From NCBI GenBank assembly GCA_020403425.1, contig JADBXR010000002.1:248001-312000 (forward strand): 64,000 nt of DNA. The letters are read 5' to 3'. Every line of letters begins with the position of its first letter. The stretch's first letter is position 1. Below the pieces are notes generated by a model, which did not search any database, was not told the DNA's origin, and worked only from the letters and a program-made list of their open reading frames with translations. Source of the DNA: Chitinophagaceae bacterium (GTDB lineage Bacteria; Bacteroidota; Bacteroidia; Chitinophagales; Chitinophagaceae). Of this stretch, positions 17,213 through 26,205 are shown in pieces. The position numbers were made by a program, and so were the translations under genes.

Positions 17213-17965
17213 TTACAAAGTTGGCTTCGGACACCTGATCCCATTACTGCCCAATACCCAACTCAGTCCCACTGAAAGGCTATAATAGTTATCCTTATTA
17301 CGGTTATCCGCAGCATAGCTGAATCCATCAATATAATCTGTGAACGTATACCGGAAGAGGACTTCTGCAGTAGCAGCCAGTCTTGGCGTTACCGCCCAAC
17401 GGACCCCTGCGCCCAGGGGTATCACTGGCAAAACTGTGGGAGGTCTTCGCGCAGTGTCGATGCCCAAACCGATCTGTGTAGTGGTCTTATTGTTGAAAAG
17501 GGTCGTATCCAGCCGGCTCCAGTCACGGGTTACCTGCAGAAAGCTCCATCCAAAACCAGCCATCAGGTAAGGAGTTATCACATGGTGCTCCTCCTTACCG
17601 TTATCCCCATACAGGTTATAGGCTATTACACCAGAAATTTCTGTGACCGGTGTACGAAAGGAAAAATTACGGAGTTGTTTCCACGCAGGGCTATTGAACT
17701 TAGATTCGTCAGCCTGCAGGGTACCGATGGTGAGGTTGGCCCGCCAGGACAGGTAAGGAGAAAAAGGTTTCCCCACCCATATCTGCAAAACAGGCCCCAC
17801 AGCTTTTAATGAACCATACTTGTTCCGCACCAGGTCGCCCTGGTACAAAAAAGTTCCGGCATTGATGCCAACTTCATAATGATAGGACCCCGACTGGGCT
17901 CTCAGTGCAGCAAAAGAACAGAAAGTGATTAACAGCAGCAACAGGTTTCTTGCAATAGCATTCAT
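17213..17965 (-). CDS. Outer-membrane beta-barrel protein, DUF6089-like
   Basis: A 250-residue protein with a signal peptide ending near LRAQ. The rest is an OmpA-like eight-strand-type barrel with alternating hydrophobic/aromatic strands (SYHYEVGINAGTFLYQGDL at the N-terminus, YSLSVGLSWVLG near the end). This pattern fits the DUF6089 family of Bacteroidota. Function is unknown. It converges with purE at only 13 bases. Confidence 0.82.
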   Translation of the reverse strand: MNAIARNLLLLLITFCSFAALRAQSGSYHYEVGINAGTFLYQGDLVRNKYGSLKAVGPVLQIWVGKPFSPYLSWRANLTIGTLQADESKFNSPAWKQLRNFSFRTPVTEISGVIAYNLYGDNGKEEHHVITPYLMAGFGWSFLQVTRDWSRLDTTLFNNKTTTQIGLGIDTARRPPTVLPVIPLGAGVRWAVTPRLAATAEVLFRYTFTDYIDGFSYAADNRNKDNYYSLSVGLSWVLGSNGIRCPKPTL

Positions 17966-18199
17966 AACTGACGTTTGAGTGATCGTAAATAACGTTCAGG
18001 TAGAACTCTATCGGGGGATATCGGTTTTAATGAAAATACGCTTACCTAACAGATACGGTCTGGAGCGGAACTGCTGTTCTGCTTCAGAAAAAAGCATACC
18101 GTTAGTGTACAATTTTGCTACCGTTTTTTGTTAAGGAACTGGTAATGCTGAAAAATGACTGTCGTATTTTTTCCAGGGACTTGTAGAGATAACTCAATC

Positions 18200-19795
18200 C
18201 TACACCGTGATGATGCCAAAGCCCTTATTCAGGCCAGTAGACACTTCATAGATCATCTGTAACCAGCTGCTTCCATAAGTGGCGTAGTGCAAGGAAAAAT
18301 TATCCACCCTTTCCTGCAGACTGTTATTAGGAAAAAGTTGTTGTGTCAGGGTGTGGATCCGCTGCCGCTGTACATCGTATTTCAAGCGCTCCGCACGCAA
18401 CAATTTCTTTTCGAGTGCTGCCAGTTTTTTGAGGGCCTGTTTTTCCAGCGCAGTAACATGTTCGGACAGGGTACTGTCTATTTTATCAGTAATCCCCCGA
18501 AGTTGTTTGTACAATATCTGTGCCTGCTGCAATTCCTCGTTGAGGGTGACCTGGTGTTCGGTTTCGCGTTTTACAAGTGTATTCAGCAGATCCAATTCGG
18601 CTGTAAAGAGATCCTTTTCGGCAAAGCCCAGCTTTTCCCATTTTAACCACTGTTCTTTTTTCAGCAAAAGAAAAGAGTTACGCAGGACCAGTGCCGGGTA
18701 AGGTATCTGTACCGCTTCAAATACGTTCTTCAATTCCAGCCAGTAAGCCAACTCTCCTCCCCCGCCGATGAAAGCGATATTAGGAAGCACAGTTTCCTGA
18801 AAAGCACCACGCAGGATCACATTGGCGCTAAAACGCTCTGGATGTTCAGACAACTCTTTCAGGATCTCTTCTTTTGAGAAAGAAAGTCCCAATGCCTTCA
18901 CTTCGTATCGCTGATCCTGTAATTCAATGCGTTCACGCTTATCATCGATCAGATAGAACAGATTGATATCCCTGCCGCCTGCCTGCACTTTGTAATGCCT
19001 GCCTATTTTTTCGATCGTGTCTGCCACGATGCTATGAGAGAAGCCCTCGAGCAATTCTTTCTGCACAACGGGCTGAAATAAGCTTTTCAGTTTGGCATGA
19101 TCAGGCACCAGCACTACCAGTCCGAACGAGCCGAACAAGGCATTCACCAGTTCCAGGGTGGCTTGCTGAATGCTCCTCCCTTCGGTATAACATTGTAACA
19201 ACAGGTCTGTGAGCTCCTGACCGAAAGGTAACACCCCTATCTGGCCATGTATGGCATGTATGAGGCGGATGAGGGCTTTATCTACTTTCATCCTGCCAAC
19301 AGCACCGGTCTGTTTGGTTTCCCAAACCAGTTTTTGTCCGCCAACATTCACGTAACCCAGTTCATCCAGGTCCGCATCTTCGCTACCCATGTAATATACC
19401 GGCACAAATTTCGCATCAGGTATGGCAGCGGTCAGTTCATCTGCGAGTTTAATGGTATGAATGATCTTATAAATAAAATAGAGCGGCCCGGTAAAGATAT
19501 TGGGTTGATGGGCCGTGGTTACGGTGAACACCTGCTCCTGCAGCAGTGATTCGATGTTGGTCTTTGTAATATCTGTAAGGGTAAGACCCGAATATTGTTC
19601 CTGCAGTACCTCCACCAAAACCTGTCTTTGTGTAGGGAATGTCTTCCGGGCAGAGATGGATTGCTGCATTCCCGACAGGTCGGGAGTATGCAGATAAAAT
19701 GGTTGCAGGGAAGCGGACTGCGACAGGTAATCGGAAACGATCTTGGAGAAATAACCGGTGCTTTCGTATGGTAAGTAGGTAGCTGTCTGATCCAT
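18200..19795 (-). CDS. bshC: Bacillithiol synthase (cysteine-adding enzyme)
   Basis: A 531-residue BshC, which ligates cysteine to GlcN-malate in the last step of bacillithiol synthesis. Family landmarks are TAHQPNIFTGPLYFIYK near residue 95, the MGSEDADLDE segment, FIGGGGELAYWLELK and a coiled-coil region near 430-480. The start MDQTATYLPYES at 19795 is chosen over 19834, which adds residues not shared by the family. A bacillithiol disulfide reductase gene (ypdA) lies at 28 kb in the same window. bshA and bshB are not present. Confidence 0.94.
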   Translation of the reverse strand: MDQTATYLPYESTGYFSKIVSDYLSQSASLQPFYLHTPDLSGMQQSISARKTFPTQRQVLVEVLQEQYSGLTLTDITKTNIESLLQEQVFTVTTAHQPNIFTGPLYFIYKIIHTIKLADELTAAIPDAKFVPVYYMGSEDADLDELGYVNVGGQKLVWETKQTGAVGRMKVDKALIRLIHAIHGQIGVLPFGQELTDLLLQCYTEGRSIQQATLELVNALFGSFGLVVLVPDHAKLKSLFQPVVQKELLEGFSHSIVADTIEKIGRHYKVQAGGRDINLFYLIDDKRERIELQDQRYEVKALGLSFSKEEILKELSEHPERFSANVILRGAFQETVLPNIAFIGGGGELAYWLELKNVFEAVQIPYPALVLRNSFLLLKKEQWLKWEKLGFAEKDLFTAELDLLNTLVKRETEHQVTLNEELQQAQILYKQLRGITDKIDSTLSEHVTALEKQALKKLAALEKKLLRAERLKYDVQRQRIHTLTQQLFPNNSLQERVDNFSLHYATYGSSWLQMIYEVSTGLNKGFGIITV

Positions 19796-19869
19796 AATAT
19801 GGGTAAAAATACAATTTACTGGATACCGAGGCATCCGTTCATCATTTTGACCTGTCCAACCTATTGTTC

Positions 19870-21120
19870 CTAACTGAACCTGTCGGGATCGAACGGGGTA
19901 ATATCCATGCTGCAGGTCTCTTCGTTCAATATCTCATTCACGATCTTACCGGTTCCGGCACCCAGGCTAAGTCCCACCATGGCATGTCCCGTTGCCACCA
20001 CCACATTCTTCCATTTACGGGTGCGACCCAGGTAAGGCAAGCCATCTGCCGAACAAGGCCTGAACCCATACCAGACCTGGTCCATCGTTGGCATCGGCAC
20101 TTTAAAATCAGGGAAGAACCGTTCAACTGCTTCCAGTACGCCTTTCACCCGGTTCATCCTGGGTGGCGTATCCGTAGAAGTGATCTCCATGGTTCCTCCA
20201 AAACGGATCTTGTTACCATCCATCGGCGTCAGTGCTACCCGTCCCTCGATCAGTACAGCAGGATGGTTGAGTTTGTATGGTGAATCTTCCAACGTTACAG
20301 AATATCCCCTACCCGGAACCAACGGGATCTTCATGTCCATCATCGCAGCCAGTTCGCGGCTCCAGGAGCCGGAGGACAGTACGATGGCATCTGCATCATA
20401 TATCCCTTTTCGGGTTCTTACTTGGGTGATCTGGCCCTTACTGTTCTCAAAACCGGTCACTTCCTCATTCACCAGTATACGAACGCCTTTCTGCCTGAGA
20501 TCCGCTAACAATTGTTGCATGAGTTTGTTGGGATAGAGGTGCGCGTCACATTTAAAATGTAGTGCCCCTTTTGCGTTGATACGCGTTTGTGGTTCCAATC
20601 GATCCAGTTCCTCCTTGGTCAGCAGTACAGTATCGGTCAACCCCAGTTCATGGGCTTTCTCCATCATATGCTTGGCATGATCGCCACCGGTATCGGTCTG
20701 GAATATCTCCAGCAAACCTTTCCGCTCATAGGCAAAATGAAACTGTGGTAACTGTGCCCAGTCCTCATAGGCTTTCTTACTGATCACCGCAATATCCCGC
20801 AACGGGATGGCGGAACGTTCCACATGTTCCGGAGTAGCGATCTTCATGAATTTCATACCCCAGTCTATCAGGCTCCAGCTTAATCTGGGCTGCACATAAA
20901 AAGGACTGCGCGGATTCCACATCAACTTCAAACCCTGTTGTACGATGCCGGGTGTGGCCAGGGGTACAAAATGGCTGGGACAAACATATCCCGCGTTGCC
21001 ATACGAACAGTTGGACGACATATCCGTCTTATCGATCACCGTCACTTCATGTCCACTCTGTTGCAAAAAATATGCGCTGCTCAATCCTACAATTCCGCCA
21101 CCGATAACGACTACTTTCAT
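19870..21120 (-). CDS. FAD-dependent D-amino acid dehydrogenase (cis-4-hydroxy-D-proline type)
   Basis: A 416-residue DAO-family flavoprotein. The dinucleotide motif VIGGGIVGLSSAY is at residues 4-16, and the C-terminal FAD region (GLPYLGR...ATGHAMVGLSLG) is intact. Next to a 4-hydroxyproline epimerase gene, its probable substrate is cis-4-hydroxy-D-proline, giving 1-pyrroline-4-hydroxy-2-carboxylate. General DadA activity is the alternative. It lies 118 bp behind the epimerase gene on the same strand, separated by a repeat element. Confidence 0.88.
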   Translation of the reverse strand: MKVVVIGGGIVGLSSAYFLQQSGHEVTVIDKTDMSSNCSYGNAGYVCPSHFVPLATPGIVQQGLKLMWNPRSPFYVQPRLSWSLIDWGMKFMKIATPEHVERSAIPLRDIAVISKKAYEDWAQLPQFHFAYERKGLLEIFQTDTGGDHAKHMMEKAHELGLTDTVLLTKEELDRLEPQTRINAKGALHFKCDAHLYPNKLMQQLLADLRQKGVRILVNEEVTGFENSKGQITQVRTRKGIYDADAIVLSSGSWSRELAAMMDMKIPLVPGRGYSVTLEDSPYKLNHPAVLIEGRVALTPMDGNKIRFGGTMEITSTDTPPRMNRVKGVLEAVERFFPDFKVPMPTMDQVWYGFRPCSADGLPYLGRTRKWKNVVVATGHAMVGLSLGAGTGKIVNEILNEETCSMDITPFDPDRFS

Positions 21121-21167
21121 ATCCTACCTATTTAAAGCACAAAATTCGCGATTAATTCGCAATTATT

Positions 21168-21238
21168 AATGATAGAATGTGTTGAAGAAATCCACCCTAC
21201 CATTCTATCATTCTATCATACTATCATTCTATCATTAT
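21168..21238. repeat. CATTCTAT 8-nt tandem repeat with an inverted half
   Basis: Four to five CATTCTAT/CATACTAT units at 21201-21238 abut the stop codon of the epimerase gene. The segment AATGATAGAATG at 21168-21179 is their inverted partner. Confidence 0.88.
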
Positions 21239-22288
21239 CTACACCACCTGAAATCCATACGCATACGGGTCATCTTCTTTATCGATAGAGATGGTGTTAT
21301 AGCCATAGATCCTGGCCCATCCTTCTACGCTGGGGATGATGCCGGGTTTGCCCCCTACTTCGGTCAGCTTTTCCACCCTTCCGGTGAATTTGGAACCAAT
21401 AATGCTTTCATGAATAAACACATCTCCTTCTTTCAGCTTGCCTTTGGCATACCACTGCGCCATTCGGGCGGAAGTACCTGTGCCGCAGGGTGAGCGGTCA
21501 ATGGCCTTATCGCCATAAAAGACCGCATTGCGCGCCGAAGATGTGGGATCCAGCACGGCCCCGGTCCAAAGAATATGTGAGCACCCATGAATGGTGGGAT
21601 CATCGGGATGCACAAAACTGTATCGGGCATTGATCCGTTCCCGCAATTCCCTGGCCCAGGCGATCAGTTGATCGGCTGGATAGTGTTCGAGTCCGGCAAA
21701 GTTGGGCTGTACATCCACGATCGCATAAAAATTACCCCCGTAAGACACATCAATGGTAAGGCTTCCCAGTTGCGGGCAATCCACCCTAAGACTTTCTGCA
21801 GCCAGGTAAGCGGCAACATTGGTCAGTTTTACGGCCTTTACCTTTTTTCCTTCCTGCCGGTAACTGATCCGTACCAGGCCTGCCGGCGCCTCCATCAGTA
21901 CCACACCGGGGGTTTTCGGCCGTATCAACCCTTCCTCAATGGCGATGGTGATGGTTCCGATGGTGCCATGTCCGCACATGGGCAAACATCCACTGGTTTC
22001 AATGAACAATACCGCCACATCATTGGCGGGATCATGGGGAGGATACAGGATACTCCCACTCATCATATCATGACCCCGGGGCTCGAACATCAAGCCTTTT
22101 CGTATCCAGTCGTACTCGCGTAAAAAATGCTGGCGTTTTTCGCTCATGGTACTGCCCTCCAATGACGGACCACCCATAGCCACTACCCGCACAGGGTTAC
22201 CGCAGGTATGGGCATCGATACAGGAAAAAACATGCCCGCTCAAATGGCCGGGCGAGGGCATGGAATAAGGGATGGGACTGGTTAACAT
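21239..22288 (-). CDS. 4-hydroxyproline 2-epimerase (proline racemase family)
   Basis: A 349-residue member of the proline racemase family. Both catalytic cysteines are present, in LPMCGHG (about residue 107) and DRSPCGTGTSARMA (about residue 267). This indicates an epimerase, not a dehydratase with a Thr replacement. The N-terminal CIDAHTCGNPVRVV is typical. It would convert trans-4-hydroxy-L-proline to cis-4-hydroxy-D-proline, the first step of the pathway whose other three enzymes lie nearby. An alternative start is ATG 22261. It is divergent from the AGMO-like gene. Confidence 0.93.
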   Translation of the reverse strand: MLTSPIPYSMPSPGHLSGHVFSCIDAHTCGNPVRVVAMGGPSLEGSTMSEKRQHFLREYDWIRKGLMFEPRGHDMMSGSILYPPHDPANDVAVLFIETSGCLPMCGHGTIGTITIAIEEGLIRPKTPGVVLMEAPAGLVRISYRQEGKKVKAVKLTNVAAYLAAESLRVDCPQLGSLTIDVSYGGNFYAIVDVQPNFAGLEHYPADQLIAWARELRERINARYSFVHPDDPTIHGCSHILWTGAVLDPTSSARNAVFYGDKAIDRSPCGTGTSARMAQWYAKGKLKEGDVFIHESIIGSKFTGRVEKLTEVGGKPGIIPSVEGWARIYGYNTISIDKEDDPYAYGFQVV

Positions 22289-22363
22289 ACAGGGTCAGTT
22301 AATTTAATGGTCTCTGTTGCGGGAAATTAGCCGTTTTCTTTATATTCATGATACGATTGCTAT

Positions 22364-23635
22364 ATGGAAACTTACGGAAAAATACTATTGATCGCCATGC
22401 CGGCTTTCCTGGCACTGGTCCTGTTCGAGAAATGGTGGGGCTGGCGTAAAGGAAAAGATACGGTCCGGCACCTCGACATGATCTCCAGCCTGAGCTCCGG
22501 TATCACGAATACCGTAAAAGATGTATTGGGTCTCAGCATCGCCATCATCAGTTACGGATGGATGGTGGAACACCTGGCCATTGTACACGTACAGTCGTCC
22601 ATCCTGCTTTATATCATCGCTTTTCTGGCGCTGGACCTTTCCGGTTACTGGGTTCACCGTCTCGATCATGAATACAATTTTTTCTGGAACGCACATATCA
22701 TACACCATAGCAGTGAGGATTATAACCTGGCTTGCGCCTTACGGCAAAGCATCTCTACCGTGTTCCGCGTGTTCACCATTTTTTTACTGCCCGCTGCTTT
22801 ACTGGGTGTTCCAGCAACCGTCATTGCAGTGGTGGCCCCGCTGCACCTGTTTGCCCAGTTCTGGTACCATACCCAGCATATCAATAAAATGGGATTCCTG
22901 GAGAAGATCATCGTTACCCCTTCCCATCACCGGGTGCACCATGCCATCAACCCCGAATACCTGGATAAGAACTATGGGCAGATCTTTATTTTCTGGGACA
23001 AACTGTTCGGCACTTACCAGGAAGAATTACCCGATGTGCCGGCAGTATATGGTATTACCCGTCCAGCACAGACCTGGAATCCAATCAAGATCAACTTCAT
23101 GCACCTGTGGCTGATGATCAAAGATGCCTGGCGCGCTAAACACCTACGGGATAAATTACGGATCTGGTTCATGCCTACCGGCTGGAGACCAGCAGATGTG
23201 GCAGAAAAATACCCCGTGTACAAGATCGAGGACGTGTACCATTTTGAAAAGTATGAGACCCCGGCCTCAAAGGGTTTTATCACATGGGCCTGGATAGAAT
23301 TGAGTGTGGCACTTTTGTTGATCAGTTATTTTTTTGGGCATATTGCTGAGATCGGCAGTCCGGCCATGTTTGTGTACGGGGCATTCATTTTCTTATATAT
23401 CTATGCCTATACGGAACTGATGGACAAGAATCCCAATGCCTGGTTATGGCAGCTGGCCAGTTCTGCATCAGGGATTGGTATATTGTATCATTACAAAGAC
23501 TGGTTCGGTATTAACCAGCATCTGGGCAACCTTAACCTGGTATTTATCACTTATTTTCTGCTGTCTGCCGCGGTAGCCTGTTATTTCTGCATCACCGAAC
23601 CAAGGCAGAAAGTAGTTATGGCAGGCAATTACTGA
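22364..23635 (+). CDS. Membrane fatty acid hydroxylase / alkylglycerol monooxygenase-like protein
   Basis: A 423-residue integral membrane di-iron hydroxylase. The eight-histidine motif is complete: HRLDHE at 98-103, HIIHH at 111-115 and HHRVHH at 188-193. Several hydrophobic segments flank it, and four more follow in the C-terminal third. The N-terminal two thirds resemble sterol desaturase/TMEM195-type enzymes that cleave ether lipids or hydroxylate fatty acids; the substrate is unknown. It sits on the opposite strand between the two halves of the hydroxyproline genes and is probably unrelated to them. Confidence 0.9.
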   Translation: METYGKILLIAMPAFLALVLFEKWWGWRKGKDTVRHLDMISSLSSGITNTVKDVLGLSIAIISYGWMVEHLAIVHVQSSILLYIIAFLALDLSGYWVHRLDHEYNFFWNAHIIHHSSEDYNLACALRQSISTVFRVFTIFLLPAALLGVPATVIAVVAPLHLFAQFWYHTQHINKMGFLEKIIVTPSHHRVHHAINPEYLDKNYGQIFIFWDKLFGTYQEELPDVPAVYGITRPAQTWNPIKINFMHLWLMIKDAWRAKHLRDKLRIWFMPTGWRPADVAEKYPVYKIEDVYHFEKYETPASKGFITWAWIELSVALLLISYFFGHIAEIGSPAMFVYGAFIFLYIYAYTELMDKNPNAWLWQLASSASGIGILYHYKDWFGINQHLGNLNLVFITYFLLSAAVACYFCITEPRQKVVMAGNY

Positions 23636-23660
23636 TCGAACTGCCTTGTTTTCGTTGCGA

Positions 23661-25127
23661 TCAGTTTCTCGTCCATTCGTTGTTCACCAAACGCCATATC
23701 CCTAATGGATTCCGCTGTTGCAATGCTTCGGGCAGCAGAGCATCGGGACAATTCTGGTAACATACCGGACGCACCCATCTTTTAACGGCATGGATCCCCA
23801 CTGCAGTAAAACGGCTATCGGTAGATGCGGGGAAAGGACCGCCATGGACCATGGCAGGGCAAACTTCCACACCGGTAGGCACTCCGTTGAATACGATCCT
23901 TCCGGCAATGGAAGGGGCTATCTCCAAAAGCGAACGATGGGTCGTGAGATCGGTATCGGTTCCCATGATACTGGTGGTCAGTTGTCCGGCAACAGAGCGC
24001 CAGACTGCTTCCAGCTCCTTTTCATTCCGGCAGATCACCATCAACGAGTAAGGGCCGAACACTTCTTCGTGCAATAAAGGATATTGCAGGAACCGTTCAC
24101 CGCTCACTGTGGCAACAGCGGGATGTGCTTCCAACTCTCCAGGTGCTGTTGCGGACCTCGCCAGTAGCTGCACGCCTTTTTCGGCAAGTGCTGCCTGCAT
24201 TTTGGTATGATAGGCCTGGTGTATGCCGGCATGCAACATTTTTGCAGGCAGTACGGCACTGATCTCCGTTGCCAGATGACTGAGGAAAGGTGGTAAGCCC
24301 TCACACTCCATCGCTATCAGCAATCCGGGATTGGTGCAGAACTGCCCCATACCCAAACTGATGGAAGCTGCATATTGTTTTGCCAGATGCGCTGCCTGGG
24401 TGGCCAGTGTGTCTGGTAAAAAGATGACCGGATTGATACTTCCCATCTCCGCAAAAACAGGAATAGGGTTCTTACGTACCGCGGCATAATCGTATAAAGC
24501 TTTCCCTCCTGAAAAAGAACCGGTAAATCCAACCGCAGCTGTATGCGGATCTTGTACCAGCGCTTTGCCCGCTTCAAAAGAAGCGTCGGTCACGTGCTGA
24601 AAAATATTGACCGGTATACCCGTACTACTGATGGCCGCTGCAACGGCACCTGCCACCATCACCGATGTCTGCAGGTGCGCAGGATGCGCTTTGACCACTA
24701 CCGGGCAACCGGCGGCCAATGCGCTCGCAGTATCACCACCAGCCGTTGAATAGGCAAAGGGGAAATTACTGGCACCGAATACCACTACCGGGCCAAGCGG
24801 CTGCAACATCTTGCGGATATCGGGTCGTGGAGGATTCTTATCCGGGATGGCTTCATCTATGGTGGCATCCACCCAACTGCCTTCACGCAGCATCTGGGCA
24901 AACATGCGTAATTGGAAAGTGGTTCTGCCTCGTTCGCCGATCAACCGGGCTGCCGGCAGGTTGGTTTCTACAGAGGCCTGCGTTATCAGCGCATCACCCA
25001 ATGCTTCTATATTGCTGGCGATCGCTTCCAGGAAAAGGGCTTTCTGTTCTGCACTGGTTCTCTGATAAGGCAGAAAAGCAGCTGCCGCCTGTTGCATCAC
25101 CTGGTCTATCGGTACCGGCTGTATCAT
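23661..25127 (-). CDS. Alpha-ketoglutaric semialdehyde dehydrogenase
   Basis: A 488-residue NADP-type aldehyde dehydrogenase of the 2,5-dioxopentanoate dehydrogenase group. FGASNFPFAYSTAGGDTASALAAG is interrupted here as FGASNFPFAYS (about 115) and GCPVVVKAHP. The catalytic Cys lies in GQFCTNPGL (about 270), with Glu in FAEMGS. It oxidises 2-oxoglutarate semialdehyde to 2-oxoglutarate, the last step of hydroxyproline breakdown. Its start overlaps the stop of the deaminase gene by 4 bp (ATGA), a clear operon. Confidence 0.93.
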   Translation of the reverse strand: MIQPVPIDQVMQQAAAAFLPYQRTSAEQKALFLEAIASNIEALGDALITQASVETNLPAARLIGERGRTTFQLRMFAQMLREGSWVDATIDEAIPDKNPPRPDIRKMLQPLGPVVVFGASNFPFAYSTAGGDTASALAAGCPVVVKAHPAHLQTSVMVAGAVAAAISSTGIPVNIFQHVTDASFEAGKALVQDPHTAAVGFTGSFSGGKALYDYAAVRKNPIPVFAEMGSINPVIFLPDTLATQAAHLAKQYAASISLGMGQFCTNPGLLIAMECEGLPPFLSHLATEISAVLPAKMLHAGIHQAYHTKMQAALAEKGVQLLARSATAPGELEAHPAVATVSGERFLQYPLLHEEVFGPYSLMVICRNEKELEAVWRSVAGQLTTSIMGTDTDLTTHRSLLEIAPSIAGRIVFNGVPTGVEVCPAMVHGGPFPASTDSRFTAVGIHAVKRWVRPVCYQNCPDALLPEALQQRNPLGIWRLVNNEWTRN

Positions 25128-26047
25128 GATTCTTTGAGTTGTAAGTATTCGGGTAATACGGGTCTGGTGGCCAGTCCCTGCTGGATGGTTTTCAACACAC
25201 GCTCCCTTTCTTCACCTACCAGTGGCAGCCGGGGCGGACGAACCGTTTCAGATCCAATACCCACCTGAGTTTCGGCCAGTTTGATGTACTGCACCAATTT
25301 GGGATGGATATCCAGTTCCAGCAATGGCATGAACCAGCGGTAGATAGCTGTGGCTTCTGCAACATGCCCCGCTTTTACCAGCCGGTAAATGGCCACGGTC
25401 TCTTTGGGAAAAGCACAGACCAGTCCGGCCACCCAGCCGCTGGCGCCGAGTAACATTTCTTCCATGGCCAGGGTATCCACACCACAGAGGATACTATACC
25501 GATCGCCAAATCGGTTGATCAGCCTGGTTACATTCGTCACATCGCGGGTGGATTCCTTGATGGCCTGTATATTACTGCATACCGTAAGGTCTTCGAACAT
25601 ATCCGGCGTTACATCGATCTTATAATCCACCGGGTTATTGTAGATCATGATAGGAAGATCAGTGGCATTGGCCACGGTACTGAAATAAGTGACAGTTTCC
25701 CGGTGATCGGTCTTATAACGCATCGGAGGCAGCAGCATGATCCCCTGTGCGCCCCAAGCTTTGGCATAAGCCGCCTGCTGCAACGCTTCCCGTGTACTGC
25801 CTTCTGCAATATTCAATACCACCGGTACACGGCCCGCTACTTTTTCTATGGTGAATTTTACCAGGGTCTCTTTTTCAGATGTGCTCAACACACTGGCTTC
25901 CCCCAGGGTGCCGCCAAGGATGATACCGTTCACACCCGCATCCAGCTGGGCATTCAGGTTCTTCTCAAACAGAACAAGATCCAATTGATCCTTGTCGGTG
26001 AATTTGGTAGTAATAGCCGGAAAAACGCCTTTCCAATCAATAGCCAT
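25124..26047 (-). CDS. DapA-family 1-pyrroline-4-hydroxy-2-carboxylate deaminase
   Basis: A 307-residue dihydrodipicolinate synthase-superfamily barrel with GGTLGE at 45-50, Tyr136 in MIYNNP and the Schiff-base Lys164 in IKES. Operon coupling with the semialdehyde dehydrogenase points to deamination of the pyrroline intermediate to 2-oxoglutarate semialdehyde. Other DapA-family lyases are possible on sequence alone. The start MAIDWKG at 26047 is chosen because the upstream frame merely translates a repeat element. Confidence 0.9.
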   Translation of the reverse strand: MAIDWKGVFPAITTKFTDKDQLDLVLFEKNLNAQLDAGVNGIILGGTLGEASVLSTSEKETLVKFTIEKVAGRVPVVLNIAEGSTREALQQAAYAKAWGAQGIMLLPPMRYKTDHRETVTYFSTVANATDLPIMIYNNPVDYKIDVTPDMFEDLTVCSNIQAIKESTRDVTNVTRLINRFGDRYSILCGVDTLAMEEMLLGASGWVAGLVCAFPKETVAIYRLVKAGHVAEATAIYRWFMPLLELDIHPKLVQYIKLAETQVGIGSETVRPPRLPLVGEERERVLKTIQQGLATRPVLPEYLQLKES

Positions 26048-26086
26048 ACGTGCAGGATTTAAGTACGAGTAAGATAGGTATAAATT

Positions 26087-26205
26087 AATGAGTGAATGAG
26101 TGGATGAGTGGATGAGTGAATGATAGAATGATTTGATAGGTGTCACCTGGAACGCGGTGTCCATTCATTCATTCACTCATCCACTCATCCACTCATTCAC
26201 TCATT
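26087..26205. repeat. Perfect 37-bp inverted repeat of ATGAGTGR units behind rimO
   Basis: 26087-26123 is exactly complementary to 26169-26205; the loop is 45 nt. Each arm is made of 8-nt units ATGAGTGA/ATGAGTGG. The right arm overlaps the rimO stop codon (26204-26206). As RNA it would form a very stable hairpin directly at the 3' end of the rimO reading frame. Confidence 0.97.

Noticed and set aside
26048-26164. N-terminal extension of the DapA-family gene
   Set aside because: It is a translation of the left arm of the inverted repeat (Ser/His/Leu-rich).
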